From Listeria grayi DSM 20601 (GTDB lineage Bacteria; Bacillota; Bacilli; Lactobacillales; Listeriaceae), in NCBI RefSeq assembly GCF_000148995.1, contig NZ_GL538353.1:682001-746000 (forward strand): 64,000 nt of DNA, read 5' to 3'. The position numbers and the translations under genes were made by a program. The notes under the pieces were generated by a model. It did no database searches, had not been told where the DNA came from, and was given only the letters and a program-made list of their open reading frames with translations. This document shows positions 1-7,508 of the stretch, one piece after another (position 1 is the first letter of the stretch; each line of letters opens with the position of its first letter).

Positions 1-68
1 TACAAGCAGCTGTTACAGACGATGTTTTGGAGGGAGCAGTGGAAGATGCGGGGTATGAGATCGTATAA
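1..68 (+). CDS. 3' end of a heavy-metal-associated (CopZ-like) protein, partial
   Basis: The frame starting at base 3 is open to a TAA at 66-68 and ends with residues AVEDAGYEIV. That tail is typical of the last helix and strand of an HMA (heavy-metal-associated) domain, as in CopZ copper chaperones. The N-terminal metal-binding CxxC lies outside the window, so metal binding cannot be confirmed. In L. monocytogenes I recall a mercuric/copper-binding protein next to the same protease and MarR gene, which agrees. It could also be the C-terminal domain of a longer protein. Confidence 0.6.
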   Translation, partial: QAAVTDDVLEGAVEDAGYEIV

Positions 69-71
69 AAA

Positions 72-115
72 GAACACTTCTGTTAGTGAATAATCCACTG
101 ACAGAAGTGTTTTTC
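72..115 (+). terminator. Rho-independent terminator after the HMA gene
   Basis: An inverted repeat (AACACTTCTGT with ACAGAAGTGTT, extended inward by AGTG/CACT) is followed by TTTTTCTTT. It begins four bases after the stop codon and isolates the protease gene downstream. Confidence 0.9.
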
Positions 116-155
116 TTTATATTCCTACAAAAAGATACCCAAATTATCTAAAAAC

Positions 156-164
156 TGGTAAAAT
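156..164 (+). promoter_or_regulatory. Extended -10 promoter candidate for the protease-marR pair
   Basis: TGGTAAAAT has a TGn extension before the -10 hexamer TAAAAT (159-164). No good -35 is visible 17 bases upstream. It lies 65 bases before the protease start and after the terminator of the previous gene, so it is the most likely start site. A second weak pair (TTGATA at 184) is possible. Confidence 0.45.
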
Positions 165-228
165 GAGGGAGTTAAATGTAATTTTGATACATAGTGCATA
201 GTTTTTTAAAGAAAGAAGCGGTGAAAAT

Positions 229-1692
229 ATGAGTGAAGAAAATCCCCAAGACAAAGATGAAAAGCTTGGAAAAGGCTATATAAAAATAAAATTATTTCCG
301 TTTATCATGCTGATTTTTGCTTTTGTCTTCGTTACAGCATTGGTGACGACGATCGTCATGTCGCTTGGTGCGGATAAACAAGTAAAAGTAAGCATTCCAG
401 AGCGTAAAGAATTTACGAAACTATATAGTGTTTATGATGAGATCGCTAAAAAATACTATAAGGAACCGAGTGCCAGCAAAATGATCGATGGTGCGATCAA
501 AGGAATGGTCGGTTCTCTTGATGATCCATACTCCACGTTTATGTCTAAAAAAGAAGCATCAGAATTTGATGATACGATCTCTTCCAGTTTTGAAGGTATC
601 GGCGCAGAGATCCAAGAAAAAGACGGTAATATCGTCGTTGTGTCGCCAATCAAAAATTCGCCTGCCGAAAAAGCAGGCCTGAAACCGCAAGATGTGATCG
701 TTAAAGTCAACGGCAAAGCGTTGAAAGGGAATACGGCAACTGAAGCAACGCAAAAGATCCGCGGGGAAAAAGGGTCAAAAGTAGACTTAGTGATCCAGCG
801 TCCAGGTGAAGAAAAGTCTTTCAACCTAACGATCACTCGTGACAAGATCCCGGTAGAAACGGTTTATAGCACGATGGGCAAAGACAAGATCGCCCACATT
901 ACGATCAGCACATTTTCTGAAAACACTTATAATGAGCTGGAAAAAGCATTGAAAAAACAAGATGATAAAGGCATGAAAGGGTTAGTGCTGGATTTACGCG
1001 GCAATCCCGGCGGCCTGCTTGATCAAGCTGTCGACATCAGCAGTTTGTTCATCGATAATGGCAAGACCGTTGTGCAAGAGCAGCCACGGGACGGTAAAAA
1101 AGCAGTTATTACAGCTGACAGCGCGAAACATGACAATTACAAAGTCACTGTTCCGACAACGATTCTGATCGACGGCGGCAGTGCCAGCGCTTCGGAGATT
1201 CTTGCGGCAGCTGCAAAAGAATCCGGCAATGTGAAATTAGTAGGAACAAAATCATTCGGTAAAGGAACCGTTCAGACGGCTGAACCACTAGAAGACGGCT
1301 CAACGATCAAACTTACGATCGCAAAATGGCTTACTCCTGATGGCGAATGGATCCATGAAAAAGGGATCAAACCGGATTATGAAGTGAAGATGCCAGCTTA
1401 TGCAACAAGTGCGGTTCCTTCTCCTAAGAATACGTATCAGCTCAATGATTTCGGCAAAGAAGTCAAAAATATTGAAACGTATCTAAAAGCCCTTGGCTTT
1501 AATGTCGGCAAAGTGGATGGCCTTTATGACTTAGATACGCAATATGCGGTCAGCCGTTTCCAAGCGGAAAATGATTTGGAACAAACTGGTAAAGTAACTG
1601 GAAAGACCACAACGAAATTGATCGAAGCAATCCAAAAACACTTGCAAAAAACAGATCCTCAATTGAAAAAAGCAAAAGAACTTGTAAAATGA
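229..1692 (+). CDS. ctpA: C-terminal processing peptidase, S41 family (CtpA/CtpB type)
   Basis: Membrane-anchored serine protease that trims C-termini of extracytoplasmic proteins. The 487-residue product has one N-terminal membrane segment (about residues 20-45), a PDZ domain (about 110-195, with the GIGAEI and GLKPQDVIVKVNG motifs), the S41 core and a C-terminal peptidoglycan-binding domain (about 415-475). The motif GSASASE carries the likely nucleophile Ser320, and SFGKGTVQ carries the general base Lys345. Their spacing of 25 residues is that of known Ser/Lys CtpB enzymes. The ATG at 229 follows AGAAGCGG. The MarR gene starts 10 bases after its stop, so the two are probably co-transcribed. 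The specific substrate cannot be read from sequence. Confidence 0.93.
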   Translation: MSEENPQDKDEKLGKGYIKIKLFPFIMLIFAFVFVTALVTTIVMSLGADKQVKVSIPERKEFTKLYSVYDEIAKKYYKEPSASKMIDGAIKGMVGSLDDPYSTFMSKKEASEFDDTISSSFEGIGAEIQEKDGNIVVVSPIKNSPAEKAGLKPQDVIVKVNGKALKGNTATEATQKIRGEKGSKVDLVIQRPGEEKSFNLTITRDKIPVETVYSTMGKDKIAHITISTFSENTYNELEKALKKQDDKGMKGLVLDLRGNPGGLLDQAVDISSLFIDNGKTVVQEQPRDGKKAVITADSAKHDNYKVTVPTTILIDGGSASASEILAAAAKESGNVKLVGTKSFGKGTVQTAEPLEDGSTIKLTIAKWLTPDGEWIHEKGIKPDYEVKMPAYATSAVPSPKNTYQLNDFGKEVKNIETYLKALGFNVGKVDGLYDLDTQYAVSRFQAENDLEQTGKVTGKTTTKLIEAIQKHLQKTDPQLKKAKELVK

Positions 1693-1702
1693 GGTGGTAG
1701 CG

Positions 1703-2119
1703 ATGGAAAACTATTTAGAGATTGAAACGTTCACGAAACGAATTTTCAACAGCATGCGCCACGAAGTCGAAGGTGTTCTCAAGAAAAAATTGAGTGGTAG
1801 CGAATATCGTATCCTAAACTTGATCGCGAACCAAGTAACAAAAACGTCTGATCTCGCAAAACTGCTAGATGTTTCGGCGAGTCATATCACAGCGATCACG
1901 GACGCGTTAGTCGAAAATGATTTTATCACGCGTTCGCGGTCTACGAAAGATCGGCGGATCATTGAATTATCCCTGACTGAAGCTGGCCAAGCATTCGTTG
2001 CGGATATTGAAAAACAAAAGCGTGCGATCATGATGAAGCATTTCTCGGTTTTTACACCAGAAGAAGAAATGGAGTTCAAACGATTATTGAAAAAGCTGGC
2101 AGAAGCACCGCTAGACTAA
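1703..2119 (+). CDS. MarR-family transcriptional regulator
   Basis: Small (138 residues) winged-helix DNA-binding protein. The central part holds the MarR helix-turn-helix (SDLAKLLDVSASHITAITDALVE-type region) followed by the wing with the conserved D-R-R (STKDRRIIELSLTEAG). The ATG at 1703 is preferred over the in-frame GTG at 1694 because GAGGTGG at 1691-1697 is then a correctly spaced ribosome site. It follows the protease with no terminator between and a strong terminator after it, so the pair forms a transcription unit. Ligand and targets are unknown. L. monocytogenes has a MarR gene at the same place. Confidence 0.88.
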   Translation: MENYLEIETFTKRIFNSMRHEVEGVLKKKLSGSEYRILNLIANQVTKTSDLAKLLDVSASHITAITDALVENDFITRSRSTKDRRIIELSLTEAGQAFVADIEKQKRAIMMKHFSVFTPEEEMEFKRLLKKLAEAPLD

Positions 2120-2152
2120 AAACCATTTCCATCTTGTTTCTAAGTAAAAGCG

Positions 2153-2187
2153 AGCCCTTTATTTCAAACGAAATAAGGGGCTTTTTT
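2153..2187 (+). terminator. Rho-independent terminator after marR
   Basis: AGCCCTTTATTTC and GAAATAAGGGGCT pair around an AAAC loop and run into TTTTTT. Confidence 0.93.
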
Positions 2188-2263
2188 GCATGCGTACGTT
2201 TACCTCCCTGTTTTTAGTGGAAAAAGTAACCATATGAAAACGATCCAAGAAGGAGGAAACAGC

Positions 2264-3061
2264 ATGGAGTTAGGTCTACAAGGGAAAATCGCTTTAGTAA
2301 CGGGTGCTGATTCAGGAATCGGGCTTGCGACAGCGAAACAATTAGTAAAAGAAGGAACGACCGTTATTTTGACGGATAAAGAAACAGAGCGTTTGAAAGA
2401 AGCAGCGGATCAATTTGATTCGGGAGCAAAGGTGTTTTACCACCCTGCGGATATTACCAAAGTGTCCGATCTAGAAGCACTTCATCAATTTATTTCCGAA
2501 AAAGTCGGGAAGATCGATATCTTGGTCCAATCAGCTGGTATTACTGGAGCGCAAGGATTGTTCCATGAAATCGACGACGCTGGCTGGGTCGATACGATCG
2601 AAGTGGATCTGTTAGGACCAGTACGAGTGGTCAGAGAATTTTTAGCAGATTTGCGCGCAGGCGGTTGGGGCCGATTAGTGTTGTTGGCTTCAGAAGATGG
2701 CGTGCAGCCATATGATGATGAGCTGCCATACTGCTGTTCAAAAGCCGGGATCTTGGCGTTCGCCAAAGGCTTATCGCGGACCTATGCCAAAGAAGGTTTA
2801 CTTGTGAACTGTGTTTCTCCTGCTTTTATCCACACTCCTATGACCGATGCAATGATGGATAAACGGAAAAAGGAACTAGCTGTAACAAAAGAAGAAGCCA
2901 TTGCATCCTTTTTAGATGAAAAACGGCCGTTTATGGCGTTGAAGCGCCGAGGAGAACCAGAAGAAGTTGCGAGTGTCATCACTTTTCTATGTTCGGATAA
3001 GGCTTCGTTTGTCAACGGGTCGAATTATCGCGTTGACTCCGGTTCAGTAGCCACATTTTAA
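2264..3061 (+). CDS. Short-chain dehydrogenase/reductase (SDR)
   Basis: NAD(P)-dependent oxidoreductase of the classical SDR family, 265 residues. The N-terminal Rossmann motif is TGADSGIG, and an acidic D follows beta-2 (LTDKE), which points to NAD rather than NADP preference. The active-site tyrosine and lysine are Tyr156 and Lys160 (YCCSK). The C-terminus GSNYRVDSG resembles the usual G-x-D-G end. The start at 2264 is chosen because AAGGAGGA sits just upstream; the reading frame runs further up to 2186 but overlaps the terminator. The FAD oxidoreductase follows 20 bases later and they probably act together. The substrate is not identifiable. Confidence 0.85.
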   Translation: MELGLQGKIALVTGADSGIGLATAKQLVKEGTTVILTDKETERLKEAADQFDSGAKVFYHPADITKVSDLEALHQFISEKVGKIDILVQSAGITGAQGLFHEIDDAGWVDTIEVDLLGPVRVVREFLADLRAGGWGRLVLLASEDGVQPYDDELPYCCSKAGILAFAKGLSRTYAKEGLLVNCVSPAFIHTPMTDAMMDKRKKELAVTKEEAIASFLDEKRPFMALKRRGEPEEVASVITFLCSDKASFVNGSNYRVDSGSVATF

Positions 3062-3081
3062 AGAAGAGAGGGGAACCAATC

Positions 3082-4260
3082 ATGCAAAAAGAATATCAAT
3101 ATGTGATCGTCGGCGGCGGGATGGTCGCTGATTACGCGGCGAGAGGAATTAGAGAACATGATAAGGAGGGCTCGATCGGTATTTTTTCCACAGATACGGA
3201 TGAACCTTATACGCGTCCGGCTCTAAGTAAAAAACTATGGACCGATGAATCTTTCACAGAAGATAAAGTCCCATTGAACACGAAAAAGGAAACACGAGCC
3301 GACATCGCACTGGAAACAAAAGTAACTGCTATCGATCGCGAGGCGAAGCAAATCGAACTTGGCAGCGGAGAAAAAATCGGCTATGGGCAGTTGCTCCTTG
3401 CCACTGGCGGAGAACCAAACCGCATCAAAGGCGAACCGAGCGACCGCGTCATTGCTTTCCGTACTTTTGCTGATTATAGGCATTTACGCAAGCTTGTCAA
3501 AGAGCAAAAACATTTCATCGTTGTCGGTGGAGGATATATCGGAACAGAGATTGCCGCGGCGCTCGTACAAAATGGCGCAGAGGTAACGCTTGTTGTTAGC
3601 GATGAGAAATTAGGAAGTTCCATGTTCCCTGATCAACTGGCTAGCGAATATCACCAAACTTTTGAAAAAAATGGCGTAGAGATCGTGACTGGCAGAAAAG
3701 CAGACAAGTATGAAGAAACAGATGATGGACTTCAGGTTACTTTGGATAACGGAGATGTTATGAGTGCAGACGCACTTGTTATCGGACTGGGCGTAGAACC
3801 ACGCATCGAATTAGCTGAAAAAAGCGGTTTGGCAGTGGATGACGGCGTGATCGTCGATGAACAATTCCAAACAAGTGATCCGAATATTTGGGCAGCAGGC
3901 GATATTGCTTTTTATCCAGATGCTATTTTAGGAAAACAACGCGTAGAGCACGTTGATCATGCCCGCAATTCCGGGAAAGTCGTCGGCGAAGCAATGGCGG
4001 GAGCAAGCGTACTTTATACCTACACCCCGTATTTATACTCCGTCGTTTTCGATATTTCTTGGCAGGCGATCGGCGCATTAGATGCCTCGCTTGATACCGT
4101 GATCGATGATCGCGAAAACGGGAAAATCGTCTTTTATTTACAAGAAGGAGAGTTGAAAGGTGTGCTCTTGTGGAATGTAGAGGTGGAACTGGACGATGTT
4201 CGTGCCTTGCTTGCGAAGCCAGAAGAACCACTTGTTGGCAAGTTAAAGGAGAAAAGTTGA
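3082..4260 (+). CDS. NAD(P)/FAD-dependent oxidoreductase (ferredoxin-reductase/AIF-like)
   Basis: Flavoprotein of 392 residues that passes electrons from NAD(P)H through FAD. Two Rossmann motifs are visible: VIVGGGMVADYAARG for FAD near residue 8 and VVGGGYIGTEIAAAL for NAD(P)H near residue 150. The second FAD contact is WAAGDIA near residue 272. The last 90 residues match a reductase C-terminal domain rather than a disulfide-reductase dimerisation domain, and no redox CxxxxC is present near the FAD motif. This places it with ferredoxin/rubredoxin reductases and AIF-like proteins. The ribosome site GAGGGGAA precedes the ATG. It is the second gene of the SDR pair. The acceptor is unknown. Confidence 0.82.
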   Translation: MQKEYQYVIVGGGMVADYAARGIREHDKEGSIGIFSTDTDEPYTRPALSKKLWTDESFTEDKVPLNTKKETRADIALETKVTAIDREAKQIELGSGEKIGYGQLLLATGGEPNRIKGEPSDRVIAFRTFADYRHLRKLVKEQKHFIVVGGGYIGTEIAAALVQNGAEVTLVVSDEKLGSSMFPDQLASEYHQTFEKNGVEIVTGRKADKYEETDDGLQVTLDNGDVMSADALVIGLGVEPRIELAEKSGLAVDDGVIVDEQFQTSDPNIWAAGDIAFYPDAILGKQRVEHVDHARNSGKVVGEAMAGASVLYTYTPYLYSVVFDISWQAIGALDASLDTVIDDRENGKIVFYLQEGELKGVLLWNVEVELDDVRALLAKPEEPLVGKLKEKS

Positions 4261-4276
4261 ACGTAAGAAAATAAGG

Positions 4277-4312
4277 AGACAGCAAATCCACTTGATTTGC
4301 TGTCTTTTTTTA
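4277..4312 (+). terminator. Rho-independent terminator after the oxidoreductase
   Basis: AGACAGCAAATC and GATTTGCTGTCT form a perfect 12-bp stem with a CACTT loop, followed by TTTTTTT. Confidence 0.96.
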
Positions 4313-4437
4313 TGGGATGGTTAAAAATAGTGAAAGTTTACCGCATAATGGTATTTTTAGAAATATAATTAACTATTAACATGAGTAATTGGTATGAAGG
4401 TATGGAAAGCTTTAACAAATTTTAAAAGTTCGTTCTG

Positions 4438-4466
4438 TTTACTTATGATAGCGCATACAATACAAT
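4438..4466 (+). promoter_or_regulatory. Promoter for the secreted papain-fold gene
   Basis: TTTACT (4438-4443) and TACAAT (4461-4466) are separated by 17 bases, and the start codon is 53 bases downstream. A perfect TATAAT at 4364-4369 lacks a good -35 and is a second possibility. The 258-base gap before the gene holds only the upstream terminator and these elements. Confidence 0.55.
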
Positions 4467-4518
4467 GAGAATGAATGAACATACCTAAATCGATAGACAC
4501 ATCAAGGAGGAAGACAAC

Positions 4519-5424
4519 ATGAAAATAAGAATCGCTAGCACGATAACAGTCATCATCTCTATCCTCGTATTCATCCATTTTGACAGTAGTGATGTATCCG
4601 CAGAGGCAACCACGAATGATGTTCAAATGCTTTATCAAAAAGCAATCAGTGAAAAGAAAGTGAATCCAAATAGGTATACCTTTCAAGCCTTTCAAGAAAA
4701 CTATAACTTAGGAAAGGCAGATTACTTTGCAATGAAAAATATAGTCGGATCTGGATTGGATTATAAGAGCTGGTTTGGCGAAATTGCCAATTACGGGGCT
4801 TTTCCAGATGGAGAAGGCCACTCGTCGTCTGAAGCTAAGACAAGTAGCATGCTTCGCGGCAGCCAAACTTCAAATGGGAATAAATTGAAAAAAGCAATTA
4901 GGAAAGGTGATATTTTGATTGTTAGTAGTGGGGGAACGGGTCACGCCGCTATTGCAACGAGCGATAACTATATTTTAGAAATGACTGGGGGAGGAAACAT
5001 TGTGAATTGGACAGTGAAAGCAATCAAAAACAATAATCATCAATTTAGTAAGGATAATTGGATATTTGGCAGAAAGAGTGAACAGGGAATAAAGCCGGAT
5101 AAACATATCGCTTATTGGATCCAGTTATGGCGAGTCCCCAATAAAAGTATAGCGAATAAAGCAGCAAGTTATGCGGATAAAATTTTTTGGAATAGTAACC
5201 ATAAATATGAAAAAAATAAGAAAATCGATTATCGTGTGACCACCTATACATCAACAAAAAATCCAAATTACTGCTCAAAGTTAGTATTTCAAGCTTATTA
5301 TTATGGGGCAGGCAACGCTAATGTTATACAACCTCAACTGATTGGATTAACATTTGTATCGCCTTCAGCTCTGCCAAATACATTTACAAGTAAGTATGCT
5401 CCGAAAAAAATTGGAACATATTAA
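4519..5424 (+). CDS. Secreted permuted NlpC/P60 (YiiX-like, papain-fold) protein
   Basis: The 301-residue product starts with a signal peptide (positive KIR, hydrophobic stretch to about residue 25, probable cleavage near VSA-EA). The catalytic order is that of circularly permuted NlpC/P60 enzymes: GDILI followed by His142 in GTGHAAIA, an acidic residue in YILEM, and much later Cys252 in NYCSKLVFQAYYYG. In ordinary NlpC/P60 the cysteine comes first. Members of this fold cut amide or ester bonds in peptidoglycan or lipids; the substrate here is not predictable. AAGGAGGA precedes the ATG. Base composition is clearly more AT-rich than the flanking genes, and the next gene follows after 17 bases, which suggests a recently acquired two-gene unit. 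Confidence 0.75.
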   Translation: MKIRIASTITVIISILVFIHFDSSDVSAEATTNDVQMLYQKAISEKKVNPNRYTFQAFQENYNLGKADYFAMKNIVGSGLDYKSWFGEIANYGAFPDGEGHSSSEAKTSSMLRGSQTSNGNKLKKAIRKGDILIVSSGGTGHAAIATSDNYILEMTGGGNIVNWTVKAIKNNNHQFSKDNWIFGRKSEQGIKPDKHIAYWIQLWRVPNKSIANKAASYADKIFWNSNHKYEKNKKIDYRVTTYTSTKNPNYCSKLVFQAYYYGAGNANVIQPQLIGLTFVSPSALPNTFTSKYAPKKIGTY

Positions 5425-5441
5425 GTAAGGAAGTGGAATGA

Positions 5442-5915
5442 TTGAAGAAATGGAAGTTGATTTGTTTCATCCTTGTAGTTATCGTTATTGTTCCAATAGT
5501 TGGGTATACAAGCTATATTTATATTCGGGTTCATCAAGCTAATACGCAAATTGATCAAGCAATTAAAAAGTTAGGGATCCCTCAAAATGAAATTGTTGTT
5601 TTAAAGAAAACGGCTTATAACGCACAACCGCTATTTAGCGCAGAATGGTTTCCGAAAACGATCACAACAAAAAAAGATTATGAGACATGGAAAAAAATAG
5701 TTTTGAAAAATAAGAGGTATTTAAATGGGCATAAGCTAAAAAATAAAGATGCAGTTAATTCAATAAAAAATTGTGAAATAACCTATGATTTTACTTACCG
5801 CGCACGCAGTAAGTCTGTAGAGGTGGATTGTATATATGGAGAAAATTCGGCAACAAAACAACAAATTCAAGAATATTTTTCCTATAGAATATTGGATAAA
5901 TTCAAGACCGATTGA
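5442..5915 (+). CDS. Small membrane-anchored protein of unknown function
   Basis: A 157-residue product starting at TTG (5442) with AAGGAAGTGG 5 bases upstream. One hydrophobic segment (about residues 5-27) is preceded by KKWK, so the rest is predicted to face outside. The outer part is lysine-rich, has two cysteines (in KNCEITYDF and VDCIYGE) that could form a disulfide, and matches no family I recognise. It is co-transcribed with the secreted papain-fold gene and shares its AT-rich composition. A role as partner, inhibitor or immunity protein for that enzyme is inference from position only. Confidence 0.65.
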   Translation: MKKWKLICFILVVIVIVPIVGYTSYIYIRVHQANTQIDQAIKKLGIPQNEIVVLKKTAYNAQPLFSAEWFPKTITTKKDYETWKKIVLKNKRYLNGHKLKNKDAVNSIKNCEITYDFTYRARSKSVEVDCIYGENSATKQQIQEYFSYRILDKFKTD

Positions 5916-5930
5916 TGACTAAAACAACTA

Positions 5931-5980
5931 AAAAAACACGGGATCAACCACTTTCCAAAAGGTTGACCCACGTGTTTTTT
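5931..5980. terminator. Bidirectional terminator between convergent units
   Basis: AAAAAACACG-GGATCAACC pairs with GGTTGACCCACGTGTTTTTT around an ACTTTCCAAAA loop. T-runs follow the stem on both strands, so it can end the small membrane protein gene and the MATE gene. Confidence 0.88.
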
Positions 5981-5986
5981 CACGAA

Positions 5987-7330
5987 TTAATCAAATGAAA
6001 ATCGTCTCTCCGTCCATCGCATCCGCAAATACAAGGTTGCTGCGGCTACTCCAAGCCCCGTGCTGAGACCGATCCAAAAACCGAATGCAGCAAGTGGTGT
6101 GAACGATAGGAAGTACCCGACCGGCAAGCCTATTGCCCAATAAGCGATAAAGGCTACGATCGTAGTGATCAAGACATCTTTATAACCACGTAGCGTTCCA
6201 AGTACCGGGGATAGCACGCTGTCAGCGAATTGGAACAAAATGGCATAGAGCAAGAAATGCGCGATCAATTGTTGCAGGCTGTTGTCTGTGGAATAGAACG
6301 TAGCGATCGTATCGCGGAACAAAAACAGTATAATACCATTTATTACACCGATCCCGACTCCAAAAAACAATCCGATTCGCCGATAGGCAAGGGCAGCTGC
6401 CCGTTTTTTCGCCCCGACTTCATAGCCGACTAAGATCGTCAGTGTCGAAGCGATACTAAGCGGAAATGCGTAAAGCAATGTACAGATACTGTTGGCGGAT
6501 TGATGAGCTGCGATCGTGAAAGTACCGAATCGGCTCATTAATATGGTTACCGCAGAAAAAATGCTCGTTTCAAATAAGATCGTTAGTGCGTTAGGGATCC
6601 CGATCTGAATGATCTCTTTCATTTTACTTGCACTAATTGGTGAGAGCGCCTTCCAGATCTGAAAGGTTTGAATTCGATTCTGAGTCAGCGTCAAAATGAC
6701 CGTTACTAGCAAAACGATCCAATACGTTATCCCTGTAGCAAAACCGCTCCCAGCTCCGCCAAGCTCTGGGAAACCCCATTTTCCGAAAATAAGCAAGTAA
6801 TTGAGCAGGATATTGCAAGGTACGGTGGTGATCGTGATCAGCATCGTTACGCGCGTCAAGCCGAGCGCATCGATAAAAGAACGCAAAACGGCTGACAGGA
6901 AAAATGCCGGCAGTCCGATGCAGATGCCGATCAAGAACGAATGCGCGATTTTTCTTACGTCTGCTGTGACGCCTAGGTGTTCCAAAATCGAAGGAACACA
7001 TGCAAACTGCACAAAAAATAACAAAAGTGCTACTATCAGGGCGATATAAAAACCATTATGCACAAAGGAGCGTACTTGGGATTCTTTTTTTGCGCCGATC
7101 AATTGGGAAATAATCGGAGTGATCGCCATCAATAGTCCAGAAAGGGCGGCGTTGACAGGCGCCCACAATGAGCTGGCGATCGCGACGCCGGCGAGAGCTC
7201 CGCTGGAATAATGACCAGACATCGTTGTATCGAAAAAAGTCATCGAGAATAATGTTAGTTGGGTGATGACGATTGGTGTGAAAATCGTCAAAAAGTGTCT
7301 GCTCTTAGCGATGTAGGATTCAAATAGCAA
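5987..7330 (-). CDS. MATE-family multidrug/toxin efflux protein
   Basis: A 447-residue integral membrane protein with about twelve hydrophobic segments in two related halves, as in the MATE (MatE) family. These export cationic compounds in exchange for sodium or protons. The N-terminal half has the usual FFDTTMSGHYSSGALAGVAIA and later GLLMAITPIISQLIGAKK stretches. The frame opens with TTG at 7330; AGAGAGAGGA lies about 8 bases upstream on the minus strand, and the next in-frame ATG would cut into the first helix, so TTG is taken as start. L. monocytogenes carries a MATE protein at the same locus. Substrates are unknown. Confidence 0.88.
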   Translation of the reverse strand: MLFESYIAKSRHFLTIFTPIVITQLTLFSMTFFDTTMSGHYSSGALAGVAIASSLWAPVNAALSGLLMAITPIISQLIGAKKESQVRSFVHNGFYIALIVALLLFFVQFACVPSILEHLGVTADVRKIAHSFLIGICIGLPAFFLSAVLRSFIDALGLTRVTMLITITTVPCNILLNYLLIFGKWGFPELGGAGSGFATGITYWIVLLVTVILTLTQNRIQTFQIWKALSPISASKMKEIIQIGIPNALTILFETSIFSAVTILMSRFGTFTIAAHQSANSICTLLYAFPLSIASTLTILVGYEVGAKKRAAALAYRRIGLFFGVGIGVINGIILFLFRDTIATFYSTDNSLQQLIAHFLLYAILFQFADSVLSPVLGTLRGYKDVLITTIVAFIAYWAIGLPVGYFLSFTPLAAFGFWIGLSTGLGVAAATLYLRMRWTERRFSFD

Positions 7331-7370
7331 TGGAAGCGTCCTCTCTCTTTAAATTGCGTACTACGGATTT

Positions 7371-7379
7371 AGTATAGCA
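7371..7379 (-). promoter_or_regulatory. Extended -10 promoter for the MATE gene
   Basis: On the minus strand TGCTATACT gives an extended -10 with hexamer TATACT (7376-7371), about 40 bases upstream of the TTG start. The -35 region is poor. Confidence 0.55.
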
Positions 7380-7412
7380 TATCTTTTTTCGCTTGTATTT
7401 ATAAAAATAGCT

Positions 7413-7440
7413 TTGTAAATCAGGAAAGGTTTGGTATAAT
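7413..7440 (+). promoter_or_regulatory. Promoter for the purine permease
   Basis: TTGTAA (7413-7418) and a perfect TATAAT (7435-7440) with a 16-base spacer. It implies a leader of about 60 bases before the ATG at 7509. Confidence 0.65.
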
Positions 7441-7451
7441 GAAGGTCTGTG

Positions 7452-7469
7452 GCAGGGGCAATACTCTGC
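7452..7469 (+). other. Small hairpin in the leader of the purine permease
   Basis: GCAGGG (7452-7457) pairs with CTCTGC (7464-7469) around GCAATA, followed by a purine-rich stretch. It has no T-run and does not match the purine (guanine/adenine) riboswitch core. It may be a small regulatory structure or only an accidental stem. Confidence 0.35.
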
Positions 7470-7508
7470 GGGTTGGGAGAGGGACAATTTCATATCGAGG
7501 AAACAAAA

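Noticed and set aside
4369-4695. 108-codon minus-strand frame across the promoter and start of the papain-fold gene
   Set aside because: No ribosome site, and the plus-strand gene has a signal peptide, catalytic residues and promoter. An antisense RNA cannot be excluded but nothing supports one.
7441-7508. Guanine/adenine riboswitch ahead of the purine permease
   Set aside because: The leader is only about 60 bases and lacks the conserved three-way-junction sequences.
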